Below are positions 24,121 through 31,826 of a DNA stretch of 38,291 nucleotides, piece after piece (position 1 is the first letter of the stretch; each line of letters starts with the position of its first letter). Below the pieces are notes generated by a model. That model saw only the letters and a list, made by a program, of their open reading frames with translations, searched no databases and was not told where the DNA came from. Origin of the DNA: a virus; the IMG/VR virus record IMGVR_UViG_3300044712_000427, positions 1 through 38,291 of that record; one strand, written 5' to 3'. Made by a program: the position numbers and the translations under genes.

Positions 24121-24372
24121 TTATAAATATCTAAAGCTTCGCTCTGCTGGTGTGCAGTAAACGCAATTTTTTACTACTTCATTTCTGCTAAATTCTTTAA
24201 GACCTTGTTTTCTAGCTTGTTTATTATATTCTATCCTTACTTTTTCGTAAATAATAATATATTCGCCTCGAGTCCAATTTTCAACAGGCATAATAAAGCA
24301 TTGAATATTATGACGCTTCCAAAAATTATAAGCCTTACGTTTAAGTAACCAAAGTTTAAATTTTTTCTTCAT
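24121..24372 (-). CDS. hypothetical basic protein
   Basis: 83 aa, strongly basic N-terminus (MKKKFKLWLLKRKAYNFWKR) and a single C-terminal CVYC pair. Between the large terminase and the frameshifted gene, 2-3 nt gaps. May bind nucleic acid; no family recognised. Confidence 0.55.
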   Translation of the reverse strand: MKKKFKLWLLKRKAYNFWKRHNIQCFIMPVENWTRGEYIIIYEKVRIEYNKQARKQGLKEFSRNEVVKNCVYCTPAERSFRYL

Positions 24373-24374
24373 AG

Positions 24375-25571
24375 TTAAATAGGTTTAATATATTTTCGGT
24401 AATAACGAGCTCCATATCTAATTGAGTCAATTGCATGGTTATTCTTGTCTTCTGGTATATCTAAATATTTTCCAGTCACATCTTGCACTCTTTTATAGTT
24501 TTTGAACTCGTGCTTTATATTTTCAGAATCTTGATGCACAAATATAGTAAATTCTTGTAATCTTTCAATGCCGTCAATAATAGAGCCTTCACCCTTTGTT
24601 GCCCCGTATGCTTGTATCTGGGCCATTTGCAACTCAAATATTTTATCCTTTCGCGCACTGTCACAAATAACAGGGCATTCAGGTAATGAATGTATATATT
24701 CTATTAGTTTCGAATTTAGAATCTGAGGTTTATAAATATGCTCTATAACATATAAATGATTATTATTTCCGTCAAAATAAAGCTCTGTTAATGTTGTTGG
24801 GTCAAATCCTCCCCAGTCTATAACAAGCATTCTGAATAGTTCACAATCTGGCAATATTTCAAATTCCTGCCAATTTTGAAATATAACACCCTCTAATTGG
24901 CCCTTCAATCCCAATCCGTAAACTTGCCACCAGTTCCACCAGTAACCACGTTTCCCAGCTTTATCTTCTGCTTCTGCTTTACATTTTGCAAAATAAAATT
25001 CTTCTAATTGCCCTTTTGTTAAATTATTTATACCTGTCAAAGGGTTGTAATTTTCTAAAAAAGTAGAATGAATTGTTGTTGCATTATCTCTTTTTTCAAA
25101 ACCTTCATTTTCCCACCAAAATTCCTCAGAAGGGTTCCAATCAACAAATACTACTTCCTCGGTCCTTTGCATCAGTTGGTGACAAACATTAAATGGCATT
25201 TTGTTAGCTTCATTAATAAATAGTCTTTTTCTTGAAGCTCCCAATGCTTTACCTGGATTGTCAAATCCTATAAATTCTATAATGTTTGTATTTATTTTAA
25301 AATAACATGGTTTAACATGCTTTATATCTGATACGTTATAACCACTACTAGATAGTATATTTTCGAAATCACGAATTGCCCCACCTTCAAGATGAGGGAA
25401 AGAATGAGATACAACAGTATTTATACTATTTTTATCATTTTCGCAAATTGTCTTAATTACTTGAAGTTCTGAGAATGTTTTTGAAGAACGGCTGCTGCCT
25501 TTGTTGCCTATGTATCTAAAACCATCATTGTAAGCTTTTAAAGTCTTTCCAAATACAGGCGTGGTTATCAT
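24375..25571 (-). CDS. terL: terminase large subunit
   Basis: 398 aa, PBSX/Terminase_3-type packaging ATPase-nuclease. Walker A-like GNKGSSRSSKTFSELQVIKT near residue 25, Walker B RLFINEAN, motif III-like VDWNPSEEFWW, then the RNase H-like nuclease: MLVIDWGGFDPTTLTELYFD (first Asp), PVICDSARKDK (second acidic) and DIPEDKNNHAIDSIRYGARY (third Asp). Drives DNA into the prohead and cuts it. The start overlaps the small subunit by 4 bp. Confidence 0.93.
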   Translation of the reverse strand: MITTPVFGKTLKAYNDGFRYIGNKGSSRSSKTFSELQVIKTICENDKNSINTVVSHSFPHLEGGAIRDFENILSSSGYNVSDIKHVKPCYFKINTNIIEFIGFDNPGKALGASRKRLFINEANKMPFNVCHQLMQRTEEVVFVDWNPSEEFWWENEGFEKRDNATTIHSTFLENYNPLTGINNLTKGQLEEFYFAKCKAEAEDKAGKRGYWWNWWQVYGLGLKGQLEGVIFQNWQEFEILPDCELFRMLVIDWGGFDPTTLTELYFDGNNNHLYVIEHIYKPQILNSKLIEYIHSLPECPVICDSARKDKIFELQMAQIQAYGATKGEGSIIDGIERLQEFTIFVHQDSENIKHEFKNYKRVQDVTGKYLDIPEDKNNHAIDSIRYGARYYRKYIKPI

Positions 25572-26056
25572 TTGAATTTTTCTTTTAGCTTTTCTAATTC
25601 AAAAGCTACTTCTGGTGATGACACTATTATTTCTTGAGTACCATTTATTGTATGGTCAATCTCTGTTTTTTCTCTTAAACCTAATAATCTGGCCGTTATT
25701 GTAGGATTATACGCGTCAACTAAAGCTCCCTCTGTTTGATTTGTCTCTATTTTTCTACGCACACGCGATAAGACTTCGAAATATGTTTTATACTTTTCCT
25801 TCTTTTCGTAGTTGTAAAATGTTTGTATATCAATATCCAAAAATGTACATAGACCAATTATTGTATAAGGTCTTAGTGTAGGTATTTTAATTATAGCTCC
25901 TGCTCTATCACCACTTTTAATAACTTCATTTTTAAACCAGGGATTTTTATCGCACCAATCAAAATATTCATTTGCCTTTTTTTCAAAAGACTGAGGTGTA
26001 TATTTTTTAGGTTTTACACAATCATTATATTTTTTATGTCCTTTTGGTGCAGGCAT
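25568..26056 (-). CDS. terS: terminase small subunit
   Basis: 162 aa, MPAPKGHKKYNDCVKPKKYT. A basic N-terminus, HTH-like helices (YTIIGLCTFLDIDIQTFYNY), an oligomerisation helix (EVLSRVRRKIETNQTEGALV) and a C-terminal LLGLREKTEIDHTINGTQ, all typical of DNA-recognition subunits paired with Terminase_3. Its ATG overlaps the stop of the preceding mini-ORF (TAATG). Confidence 0.88.
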   Translation of the reverse strand: MPAPKGHKKYNDCVKPKKYTPQSFEKKANEYFDWCDKNPWFKNEVIKSGDRAGAIIKIPTLRPYTIIGLCTFLDIDIQTFYNYEKKEKYKTYFEVLSRVRRKIETNQTEGALVDAYNPTITARLLGLREKTEIDHTINGTQEIIVSSPEVAFELEKLKEKFK

Positions 26057-26193
26057 TAGTTTAGATTTAATTTAAAAAACTCATGCTTTATTTTTTCTTT
26101 GTTCGATACTTTAGATAGTTTGACCATCTCAGAAGCATTAAATGGCTTGTGAGAAGTGTTATGGACTTCTTTGTATATCGGACAAGTTTTCAA
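26056..26193 (-). CDS. small ORF at the head of the late operon
   Basis: About 45 aa from a TTG at 26193 (product contains CPIYKEVHNTSHKPFNASEM). An ATG at codon 23 or an ATA at 26217 are other possible starts. The stop overlaps the terS start as TAATG, a strong sign of translational coupling. It is the first coding frame after the late promoter. Function unknown. Confidence 0.45.
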   Translation of the reverse strand: MKTCPIYKEVHNTSHKPFNASEMVKLSKVSNKEKIKHEFFKLNLN

Positions 26194-26222
26194 GATTAAA
26201 CATAAGTTGTTAATTATTAGTG

Positions 26223-26251
26223 CAAATATAACTATTTTTATTTAAAAACAA
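26223..26251 (-). promoter_or_regulatory. late promoter
   Basis: Minus strand: -33 TTG (26251-26249), 18-nt spacer, -7 TATATTTG (26230-26223). It lies between the cassette array and the terminase genes and is the only strong promoter visible for the 23-kb structural operon. Confidence 0.75.
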
Positions 26252-26293
26252 CACTTCAATGAGTATTGTTCTACAATTATTCTTATTATCAAT

Positions 26294-26342
26294 CATTTAT
26301 AAAGATATGTTATACTTTTATGGCATTTAGCAACTAGTTATA
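26294..26342 (-). repeat. 49-bp conserved array 3' flank
   Basis: 44 of 49 bases identical to 31778-31826 (and to the copy at 38185-38233). On the minus strand it begins with the cassette core TATAAC, contains TTGCTAAA and GTATAACATAT, and ends at an ATG. It immediately follows the last cassette of each array, so it may be a half-attC or an array anchor. Confidence 0.65.
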
Positions 26343-26347
26343 GCCAA

Positions 26348-26698
26348 TTAAAGCACCGAATCATAATTAGTGCCTCTATCGTCATAATCCCATTTAGAAT
26401 CAAGCTCATAATATTCTTTTTTTGATTGGTGGTATTCGATTCCTTTTTGCAATTCTTTAATTTGAGAATTAAGTTTATCTATTTTATTTTGCCTTTGCTC
26501 TGAAATGTATTTTTGTGCATCATTAAGCGTTTCAAAATATCTATCTGAAGTCATAGATAAGCATACCCTCCAATTATACTCCGTACCAGCACTACGCAAA
26601 GCCCTAACAAATGCGTAACTATCAGTTAATTTAACGCAATCCCTTTCCCATATTCTAACTAAATCATCCTTTACAATATATACTTTAAAAAACTCCAT
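26348..26698 (-). CDS. cassette gene, coiled-coil hypothetical protein
   Basis: 116 aa, MEFFKVYIVKDDLVRIWERD. Small alpha/beta N-terminal half followed by a coiled coil (NKIDKLNSQIKELQKGIEYH) and an acidic C-terminus (WDYDDRGTNYDSVL). Bracketed by the best cassette core pair in the window: TTAACTGGCTATAAC (26709-26723) and GTTATAGCCAATTAA (26337-26351), 14 of 15 complementary. Function unknown. Confidence 0.7.
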   Translation of the reverse strand: MEFFKVYIVKDDLVRIWERDCVKLTDSYAFVRALRSAGTEYNWRVCLSMTSDRYFETLNDAQKYISEQRQNKIDKLNSQIKELQKGIEYHQSKKEYYELDSKWDYDDRGTNYDSVL

Positions 26699-26714
26699 AT
26701 CTATAAAATTAACT

Positions 26715-26806
26715 GGCTATAACACACGGTATAAAACATGCCGTGACAAGCCTGTATATAATCTGAAACATTCTACATCGGCACGTTTCATACCGCCAAC
26801 GTTAGC
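26715..26806 (-). other. attC-like site
   Basis: Minus-strand order: core GCAGCTAAC (the TAA stop of the 26802-27176 frame is inside it), arm CGGTATGAAACGTGCCG (26795-26779), spacer, arm CGGCATGTTTTATACCG (26743-26727), core GTTATAGCC. The 17-bp arms match at 15 positions. Total about 92 bp, in the attC size range. Confidence 0.68.
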
Positions 26807-26853
26807 TGCGATAACAAATAGCCTGCTTCAACGAATAGATTCTCATTGCTCCA
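26798..26853. repeat. shared cassette 3' end (copy 1)
   Basis: 51 identical bases with 28194-28244, then one mismatch and four more matches. It encodes the C-terminal MRIYSLKQAICYRS of two otherwise unrelated proteins and includes the attC core GCTAAC. Confidence 0.9.
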
Positions 26854-27176
26854 GTAAGTAAGCAGTAATCTTTAGCGTGTTTTTCAACTACTGTTAAATA
26901 ACCATAAGGCACTTCAACAACCTTTGCCCCATACTCAATACATTTTAGCGTGTTTTGGTGCATCTCTTTACGTTTTGCACAAAATATTGTAGCTTTTTTA
27001 TTTACGCTTTGGCAGTAAGCAGATAAGGCTATTTGAAAGCCACCATAAACAGGCGAAGCATAAACATATTCCAAATCATCCCCAATTATTGAAGGTATTA
27101 AAATTGACTTTGTGCCTCCAGTTAGTAAATCATCTCTCAATATATTCACTCCTTTGTGTTGCTCTATTGTTATCAT
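26802..27176 (-). pseudogene. truncated PLP-fold protein with a foreign C-terminal tail
   Basis: 124 aa. Residues 1-110 resemble the N-terminal third of a phage-borne PLP-dependent fold-type II enzyme (ACC deaminase/threonine dehydratase style): LRDDLLTGGTKSI with the expected lysine, YASPVYGGFQIALSAYC, KATIFCAKRKEMH, EYGAKVVEVPYGYL. Full-length relatives are about twice as long, from general recall. After CLLTGA the frame runs into MRIYSLKQAICYRS, identical to the nuclease gene's end at 28198. Best read as a 3'-truncated chimera; probably not an active enzyme. Confidence 0.65.
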
Positions 27177-27177
27177 C

Positions 27178-28041
27178 TTATTGTTTTTTAAATATTAATA
27201 CGTTTTCGTGAACTTTAGTTAATTTGCCACCAGCTTCAAATATTTTACCAGCCCTTAACATTGCAGTTCCTAAAGGTTGCAATAAAATAGCTTCATTGTA
27301 TAAACCAGCACCAGCATTTATAAAAGCCAGTTTTGTATGGCTTATAAAATCTCTATAAAAGCCCTTTTTATCCCTAATATCTCCAACCACAAAACAAGCA
27401 TAACCACCGCCTTTTAATTTAGCCACTGCCTTTTTTATTATTTCAGCATACACTTTTATAAATTCGTTGTATTCCATTGTGCTTAAATCTTCTTTCATTT
27501 CGCTGTAAACTTCCAAATCAGCATAAGGTGGGCAACTAAAAACTAAATCATACATAGGTATTAATTCCGTTAAAACAACATTACTATCCCCCACATAATA
27601 TTGTGGTTGCCTGTTTACTGGTAATAGTTTTATTGCTTGTTCTCTATTGCTATCTATTTGCTCCTGCCTTATATCTATTCCAGTATAATTATAGCCTAAA
27701 TAATTAGCTACAATTCCACGAACCGAGCCACCAGCAAAAGGGTCAAGTATCGTTCCATTTTCAGGACAATACCAATTATAAATAAGTTCACATAATGCAG
27801 GGTCAAATATTGACACTTCTGGCATTGATTTTCTGCCATATTTATCGCCATCAAATGAATTATTTATTACAACAACTCCTTCTCTACCTAAATGGCTTTC
27901 AATACCAAGTTGTTTCCATTGGCGTTTTCTTGTTTGCCAACTACCACTCTTTGTGTCTAATACGCTAAAAGGCGGCTCCATAAATTTGTCCCTTAACAGA
28001 ACATCTTTTACAATTTCGTTTCCGAATAAATCTACTTCCAT
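27178..28041 (-). CDS. DNA methyltransferase (N4-cytosine/N6-adenine type)
   Basis: 287 aa. AdoMet motif I ILDPFAGGSVRGIVANYLGY, followed by YTGIDIRQEQ, and catalytic motif IV FSCPPYADLEVYSE (CPPY), the signature of amino-methyltransferases. N-terminal EPPFSVLDTKSGSWQTRKRQ is typical of phage DNA modification methylases. No partner nuclease of a restriction system is adjacent, so it probably protects phage DNA. It is the first gene of a two-gene cassette; the second is broken. Confidence 0.85.
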   Translation of the reverse strand: MEVDLFGNEIVKDVLLRDKFMEPPFSVLDTKSGSWQTRKRQWKQLGIESHLGREGVVVINNSFDGDKYGRKSMPEVSIFDPALCELIYNWYCPENGTILDPFAGGSVRGIVANYLGYNYTGIDIRQEQIDSNREQAIKLLPVNRQPQYYVGDSNVVLTELIPMYDLVFSCPPYADLEVYSEMKEDLSTMEYNEFIKVYAEIIKKAVAKLKGGGYACFVVGDIRDKKGFYRDFISHTKLAFINAGAGLYNEAILLQPLGTAMLRAGKIFEAGGKLTKVHENVLIFKKQ

Positions 28042-28102
28042 ATTTTCTATTTTTTAATGATTTAATGATTAATTCCCACCGCACAAAAAATTAAAACAAA
28101 CA

Positions 28103-28202
28103 GCGTATAACACGGGTTTTGTGCAATTTGCCCTATTAACTTTCTGCTATAATTTGAGCGTTTGTGCAAGGGCAAACTGACACAAAGCCCGAAAACGTTA
28201 GC
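28103..28202 (-). other. attC-like site
   Basis: Minus strand: core GCAGCTAAC, arm CGGGCTTTGTGTCAGTTTGC (28191 downward), short spacer, arm GGGCAAATTGCACAAAACCC (28133-28114), core GTTATACGC (28111-28103). The arms pair over about 21 bp with two mismatches and a bulge. It separates the nuclease cassette from the methyltransferase cassette. Confidence 0.68.
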
Positions 28203-28249
28203 TGCGATAACAAATAGCCTGCTTCAACGAATAGATTCTCATTGTTCCA
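28194..28249. repeat. shared cassette 3' end (copy 2)
   Basis: 51 bases identical to 26798-26848. Here the encoded tail follows RYEIARLGT smoothly and looks native to the nuclease protein, so this copy, or a relative of it, is the likely donor. Confidence 0.9.
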
Positions 28250-28770
28250 AGTCTCGCTATTTCGTAGCGTTCTTTTTCTGACCATTTATAGTCAAATAAT
28301 TTTTTGGGTTTTTTTGCTTGATAAAATTTCCTTACTCCCGGATATTCATACTTAGCTAAAACCCATAATCCGCAAAAATCAGGAATTATTTCTAATGCGT
28401 ATTCTTTCAATTGTTCAGGCACGGCATAGTAGAAATATTTAAACTTACCATAATATCTTTCAAATCCAGTCTTACCGTTGTGCATTTGTTCAAACTTACA
28501 ATGTTGCGGTTTTTTAAAATCTGCTTTCAAATCTGATTTGCTTACTTTGATTTCAAAACCGTAAGCATAAAGGCTGTTTGTAAGTACAAGCATATCGGTT
28601 TCGAAAGGCAATAAACACATCATGTTTGTAATGTTTGGGACTATTAAGTTTTGCCTGAAATTAAATTCTTTCATAATAGCCAGTTCAATATCCAAACAAG
28701 TTACCGCAGCTAACACAGTATTTGCGTCATTGGCGGTTACGTTCTCGCTGGATAGGTTATCGGTTTTCAT
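28198..28770 (-). CDS. MmcB-like PD-(D/E)XK nuclease in a cassette
   Basis: 190 aa. Core ETDMLVLTNSLYAYGFEIKV SKSD gives the D...ExK catalytic pattern of PD-(D/E)XK nucleases; YYGKFKYFYYAVPEQLKEYA and IPDFCGLWVL match the MmcB/DNA-repair nuclease style. The leader (MKTDNLSSENVTANDANTVL) resembles that of the 607-897 gene. Cassette cores CGCAGCTAAC (28705-28714) and GTTAGCTGCG (28197-28206) are a perfect 10-bp pair, with the 5' one inside the ORF at codons VLAAV. Probable role in DNA repair or host DNA degradation. Confidence 0.7.
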   Translation of the reverse strand: MKTDNLSSENVTANDANTVLAAVTCLDIELAIMKEFNFRQNLIVPNITNMMCLLPFETDMLVLTNSLYAYGFEIKVSKSDLKADFKKPQHCKFEQMHNGKTGFERYYGKFKYFYYAVPEQLKEYALEIIPDFCGLWVLAKYEYPGVRKFYQAKKPKKLFDYKWSEKERYEIARLGTMRIYSLKQAICYRS

Positions 28771-28812
28771 ATATTCGTTTTTAAAATGGTGTTTCTTCTT
28801 TATTTGGTTGAA

Positions 28813-30600
28813 TTAAAATGGTTCTATTTCGTTTGTCGGCATGTAATCAAATTCTTTATTTGTCTCAATAGTTCTGTTAATATTAATTATTTCTTCAATA
28901 ATTGGCTCATTAAATTTTATTGGTATTTCATCTGCCGTTTCGAAATATTGGTTTTTTGAAACAGAATAATACATGTCAATTTCGCCAGGTATACCTACAA
29001 GTCTTTGCTTTTTTATTTTACCTATAATTATTCTAACCGTATTATCTGACGGGTTCGATTTTCTAAAAGGTCTCCAAACTGCAATTACATTATCTGATTT
29101 ATCCGAGAAAGTCCCGCCTCCTTTAATTTTGTAAGTGTCAGGTTGTGGGTAGTTTTCTTTTCCTGAGAACATTGGAGTTACTTGATGGGCCACAAGATGC
29201 ATCGAAATATCATTGTCAACAGCGAACCTTTTTAAAGTTGACATGAATCTGCTAATGTAAAGGTCCTCTCTCTCTCCACGCTCCATTAAATGCTCTATCT
29301 GATTGTAAGGGTCAATAATGCAAGAGTTAACGCCATACTTTCGAATTAACCAACGCATTTTTGAAAGTATTGTTTCTAAATGGTAGTTTTCATCCGGAAT
29401 TATTGCGTAAAAATGTTCGTGAATATAGCTTGCAGCCTCATTATATTCTTTTTCGGTCATAACATTGTTATATCTTTTATCTGTTGACTTTCCAACATAG
29501 CAATGTATTAGCTCGTCATAATATTCTCCGACAGGGTAATTTTCAGGACTAAAAACCGCAAACTTCCAATTCTCCGCCTTTGCCTTATTAATACATAAAT
29601 TTGCTAAAAAACAACTTTTGCCTTCGTTATTATACCCGGTCCATATGTTTACATCTCCACCCCTCCACTTCCAATGCTTGTCAAATTCTTTGAAGTAAGT
29701 CGTTGTTCCAAACTTCTTACCATTTCGAAATGTATTTATCATCGAGTCCCATGTTTGAGCTAAAAATATAATACCATCCATTGGTATTTCTTTTGCTTCA
29801 GATATGGTCCTGCCTAATTCTTCTTTACCAAATGACACAAGATATTCATTGGCATCTTTTTTGCCTTTAAAATCAATCAAAAGACATCTTTCAGCCCCTA
29901 TTCTACGAATCAACTCATCTCTCAATAACATACCAGGTTCATCGGTATCAACTGCTATATATACTTTCTCAATCCTTTCAAGTTCATCAAAACAATTATC
30001 TAAAAATTGAAAATTCTTAGCTCCGTTCGGAACAGATAAAACATTTCGTATACCTACTTCAAAATAGCTTAATGCGTCAATTTCTCCCTCAACTATTACA
30101 GCTTCTTTACTATCTTTAATCGAATCTATGTTGTAAAAAATTAACTCAGCATCCTTGTAAATCTTAAATGACTTTTGCGGACCGCGATATTTTATGTTAA
30201 TTAATTCGTCATTTCGAAAATAATTAAAATGAATAGTATCGACTTCTTTGTTAAATTGTGGCATCCAATCGAATCCGGTTGTTATTTTCATTTGTCTAAG
30301 AGTGAATTGACTTATTCCTCTATTTTCAAAATACTTTACAGCCTTATCTGATAGGTCCGTATTATTTTGCCATTCGGGCCTAATGTATTTCTTTTCTTCA
30401 ATCTTAACTTTCTGAATATAAAAAACAGCTCCGCAATTAAAACACATTCCAGTTTGTTTATCATGATTCCAAGAAAGGCATTTATCAGTTTTCTTTTTTC
30501 TGGTATGTGAACAAGCCGGACAAAGTATTTGTTCCTCACCTCTGAACTTTCTGAGGTCCACATTTATTTGTTCGCCAGTTTGCTTATTAGTTATTTTCAT
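28813..30600 (-). CDS. primase-helicase (DnaG-type zinc finger, TOPRIM, DnaB-like helicase)
   Basis: 595 aa, T7 gp4-style bifunctional replication enzyme. Zinc-binding: Cys27, Cys30, then Cys53 and Cys56 (CPAC...CFNC). TOPRIM: VIVEGEIDALSYF with Glu171 and AVDTDEPG with Asp218/Asp220. RecA-like helicase: Walker A GYNNEGKS (322-329), FSPENYP (H1a-like region), Walker B CIIDPYNQIEHL, VAHQVTP and a PQPDTYKIKGGGTFSDKSDN segment. Synthesises primers and unwinds DNA at the fork. Overlaps the replisome organiser gene by 4 bp. Confidence 0.93.
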   Translation of the reverse strand: MKITNKQTGEQINVDLRKFRGEEQILCPACSHTRKKKTDKCLSWNHDKQTGMCFNCGAVFYIQKVKIEEKKYIRPEWQNNTDLSDKAVKYFENRGISQFTLRQMKITTGFDWMPQFNKEVDTIHFNYFRNDELINIKYRGPQKSFKIYKDAELIFYNIDSIKDSKEAVIVEGEIDALSYFEVGIRNVLSVPNGAKNFQFLDNCFDELERIEKVYIAVDTDEPGMLLRDELIRRIGAERCLLIDFKGKKDANEYLVSFGKEELGRTISEAKEIPMDGIIFLAQTWDSMINTFRNGKKFGTTTYFKEFDKHWKWRGGDVNIWTGYNNEGKSCFLANLCINKAKAENWKFAVFSPENYPVGEYYDELIHCYVGKSTDKRYNNVMTEKEYNEAASYIHEHFYAIIPDENYHLETILSKMRWLIRKYGVNSCIIDPYNQIEHLMERGEREDLYISRFMSTLKRFAVDNDISMHLVAHQVTPMFSGKENYPQPDTYKIKGGGTFSDKSDNVIAVWRPFRKSNPSDNTVRIIIGKIKKQRLVGIPGEIDMYYSVSKNQYFETADEIPIKFNEPIIEEIININRTIETNKEFDYMPTNEIEPF

Positions 30601-31292
30601 CGGTATTCTTCTTTAAGTTCAGCTAGGTAATAATGAGTGGATAAATTTTGTTTTGATTGTTCTTTATTTTCATCTTTAAACCAAACAGATTGAGCTTTTT
30701 GCTTCCAATTTTTAACTATATTTCCTTTACTATCTTTCCATTCGGCAACTGAATAGTATTTAAAGAATTTTATAGAACTTTGCTCAGTATATCCGTTTTC
30801 TGTAAAATATAATCTTACTTCTTCAATTGTTGGATATACTATGTTCTTTTCTTTCTTTACCTTCTTAGGATTCTTAGTATTCTTTAGTTGTTGTTGTTCG
30901 TCTGTTAGCGGCGTGTTAGCGGCGTGTTGTTCGCCTGTTAGCGGCGTGTTGTTCGCCTGTTGGTTATCTTGGTATTTATCATAATTACAGACAGTTAACC
31001 GTGTTGAATATTGTAACCCTTCTACAATAATCATATTATCAGACTCAAGTAATTTAAAAAACGACCTTACATTTTGTAAGGACCAAACAAATTTATTTGC
31101 CCAACTTTGTAAAGATAAAAGACTTTGACCTCTTAAACAATCATATAACTGTCCTTTTATCAAAACTTTTTTATCTTCATAATTAACTGTAAATAAGATT
31201 GTTTCCCATGCCTCTCGTTTTGTTAATGGTCTATATTCATCACAAAGCCAATGGTCCAAGAAGGACCGATGTAATTTTATCCATCCTTCCAT
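30597..31292 (-). CDS. replisome organiser/DnaD-like replication initiation protein
   Basis: 231 aa. N-terminal winged-helix style region (GWIKLHRSFLDHWLCDEYRP LTKREAW; SLLSLQSWANKFVWSLQNVR) typical of phage replication initiators, then a linker with a duplicated unit (NTPLTGEQ, NTPLTDEQ), a Lys-rich stretch, and a C-terminal helical domain (YPTIEEVRLYFTENGYTEQS; WKQKAQSVWF). It probably binds the origin and loads the helicase encoded next to it. The linker repeat follows DNA tandem repeats at 30903-30962. Confidence 0.8.
   Translation of the reverse strand: MEGWIKLHRSFLDHWLCDEYRPLTKREAWETILFTVNYEDKKVLIKGQLYDCLRGQSLLSLQSWANKFVWSLQNVRSFFKLLESDNMIIVEGLQYSTRLTVCNYDKYQDNQQANNTPLTGEQHAANTPLTDEQQQLKNTKNPKKVKKEKNIVYPTIEEVRLYFTENGYTEQSSIKFFKYYSVAEWKDSKGNIVKNWKQKAQSVWFKDENKEQSKQNLSTHYYLAELKEEYR
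30903..30962. repeat. tandem repeat in replisome organiser linker
   Basis: TTAGCGGCGTGTT and GTTCGCCTGTTAGCGGCGTG units recur two to three times. They encode the Thr-Pro-Leu-Thr linker repeats. Such repeats in replication protein genes can act as origin iterons; here the linker function alone explains them. Confidence 0.6.
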
Positions 31293-31294
31293 AA

Positions 31295-31576
31295 CTAAGG
31301 TATCTGAGTTTTACCGAATAAAATATTCCAAGATATTAAACCTGCTAATTTTGGCATGTCGTAAGTAAGTTGATTATGATGTTTTAAGCAAACTGTTTTC
31401 ATTAGTTCATCATCGTATTCCCAAGCTAATAAATCAGGGAAATAACATAAATGATGAACTTGAATACGATGTGTTGAGTCTCCGCAAATTTTACAAGAAT
31501 GATTATCCCGTTTAAATATTTGCTCTCTTTTTGCAATCCATAAAGGATGTTGCATTTGTTCTGAATAACTTAACAT
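31295..31576 (-). CDS. HNH endonuclease
   Basis: 93 aa. CKICG, IQVHHLCYFPDLLAWEYDDE and TVCLKHHNQ form a zinc-bracketed HNH (beta-beta-alpha metal) core; His-His in the first strand and the final His-Asn are plausible catalytic residues. Small free-standing HNH enzymes of this size occur near replication genes. The start lies just after the terminator-like leader at 31593-31632. Confidence 0.8.
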   Translation of the reverse strand: MLSYSEQMQHPLWIAKREQIFKRDNHSCKICGDSTHRIQVHHLCYFPDLLAWEYDDELMKTVCLKHHNQLTYDMPKLAGLISWNILFGKTQIP

Positions 31577-31592
31577 ATAATTTGTATAAGAA

Positions 31593-31632
31593 AAAACCCC
31601 TTACAGGCTACGACACTCTGTTAAGGGGTTTT
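31593..31632 (-). terminator. terminator-like hairpin in the leader of the HNH gene
   Basis: Stem AAACCCCTTA/TAAGGGGTTT followed by TTTTTCTTATAC on the minus strand. The 18-nt loop contains GTCGTAG, complementary to CTACGAC at 31673-31667 near the 5' end of the same leader. It could end transcripts from the cassette array or act as an attenuator. Confidence 0.75.
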
Positions 31633-31777
31633 CAGGTTTTTTTAAAACCTTAATTTCTTAATGTTGGTCGTAGTCAACAATGCAAATATTGCTAAATTCA
31701 ATTAAATATTACACAATTTCATAAATAATTTATACAATATAATTTATTTTAACAATACTATATATTTGTATTTTAGG

Positions 31778-31826
31778 CATTTACAAAAATATGTTATACT
31801 TATATGGCGTTTAGCAATTAGTTATA
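31778..31826 (-). repeat. 49-bp conserved array 3' flank
   Basis: Second copy of the element at 26294-26342 (44 of 49 identical). On the minus strand it ends at ATG followed by CCTAAAATACAAATATATAG, the start of the 37969-38187 gene, which here breaks off after eight codons and stops soon after. Confidence 0.65.

Noticed and set aside
31760-31767. TATATTTG on the plus strand as a promoter
   Set aside because: No -33 box at proper spacing and no plus-strand gene follows; the bases are explained by the start of a minus-strand gene (MPKIQIYS).
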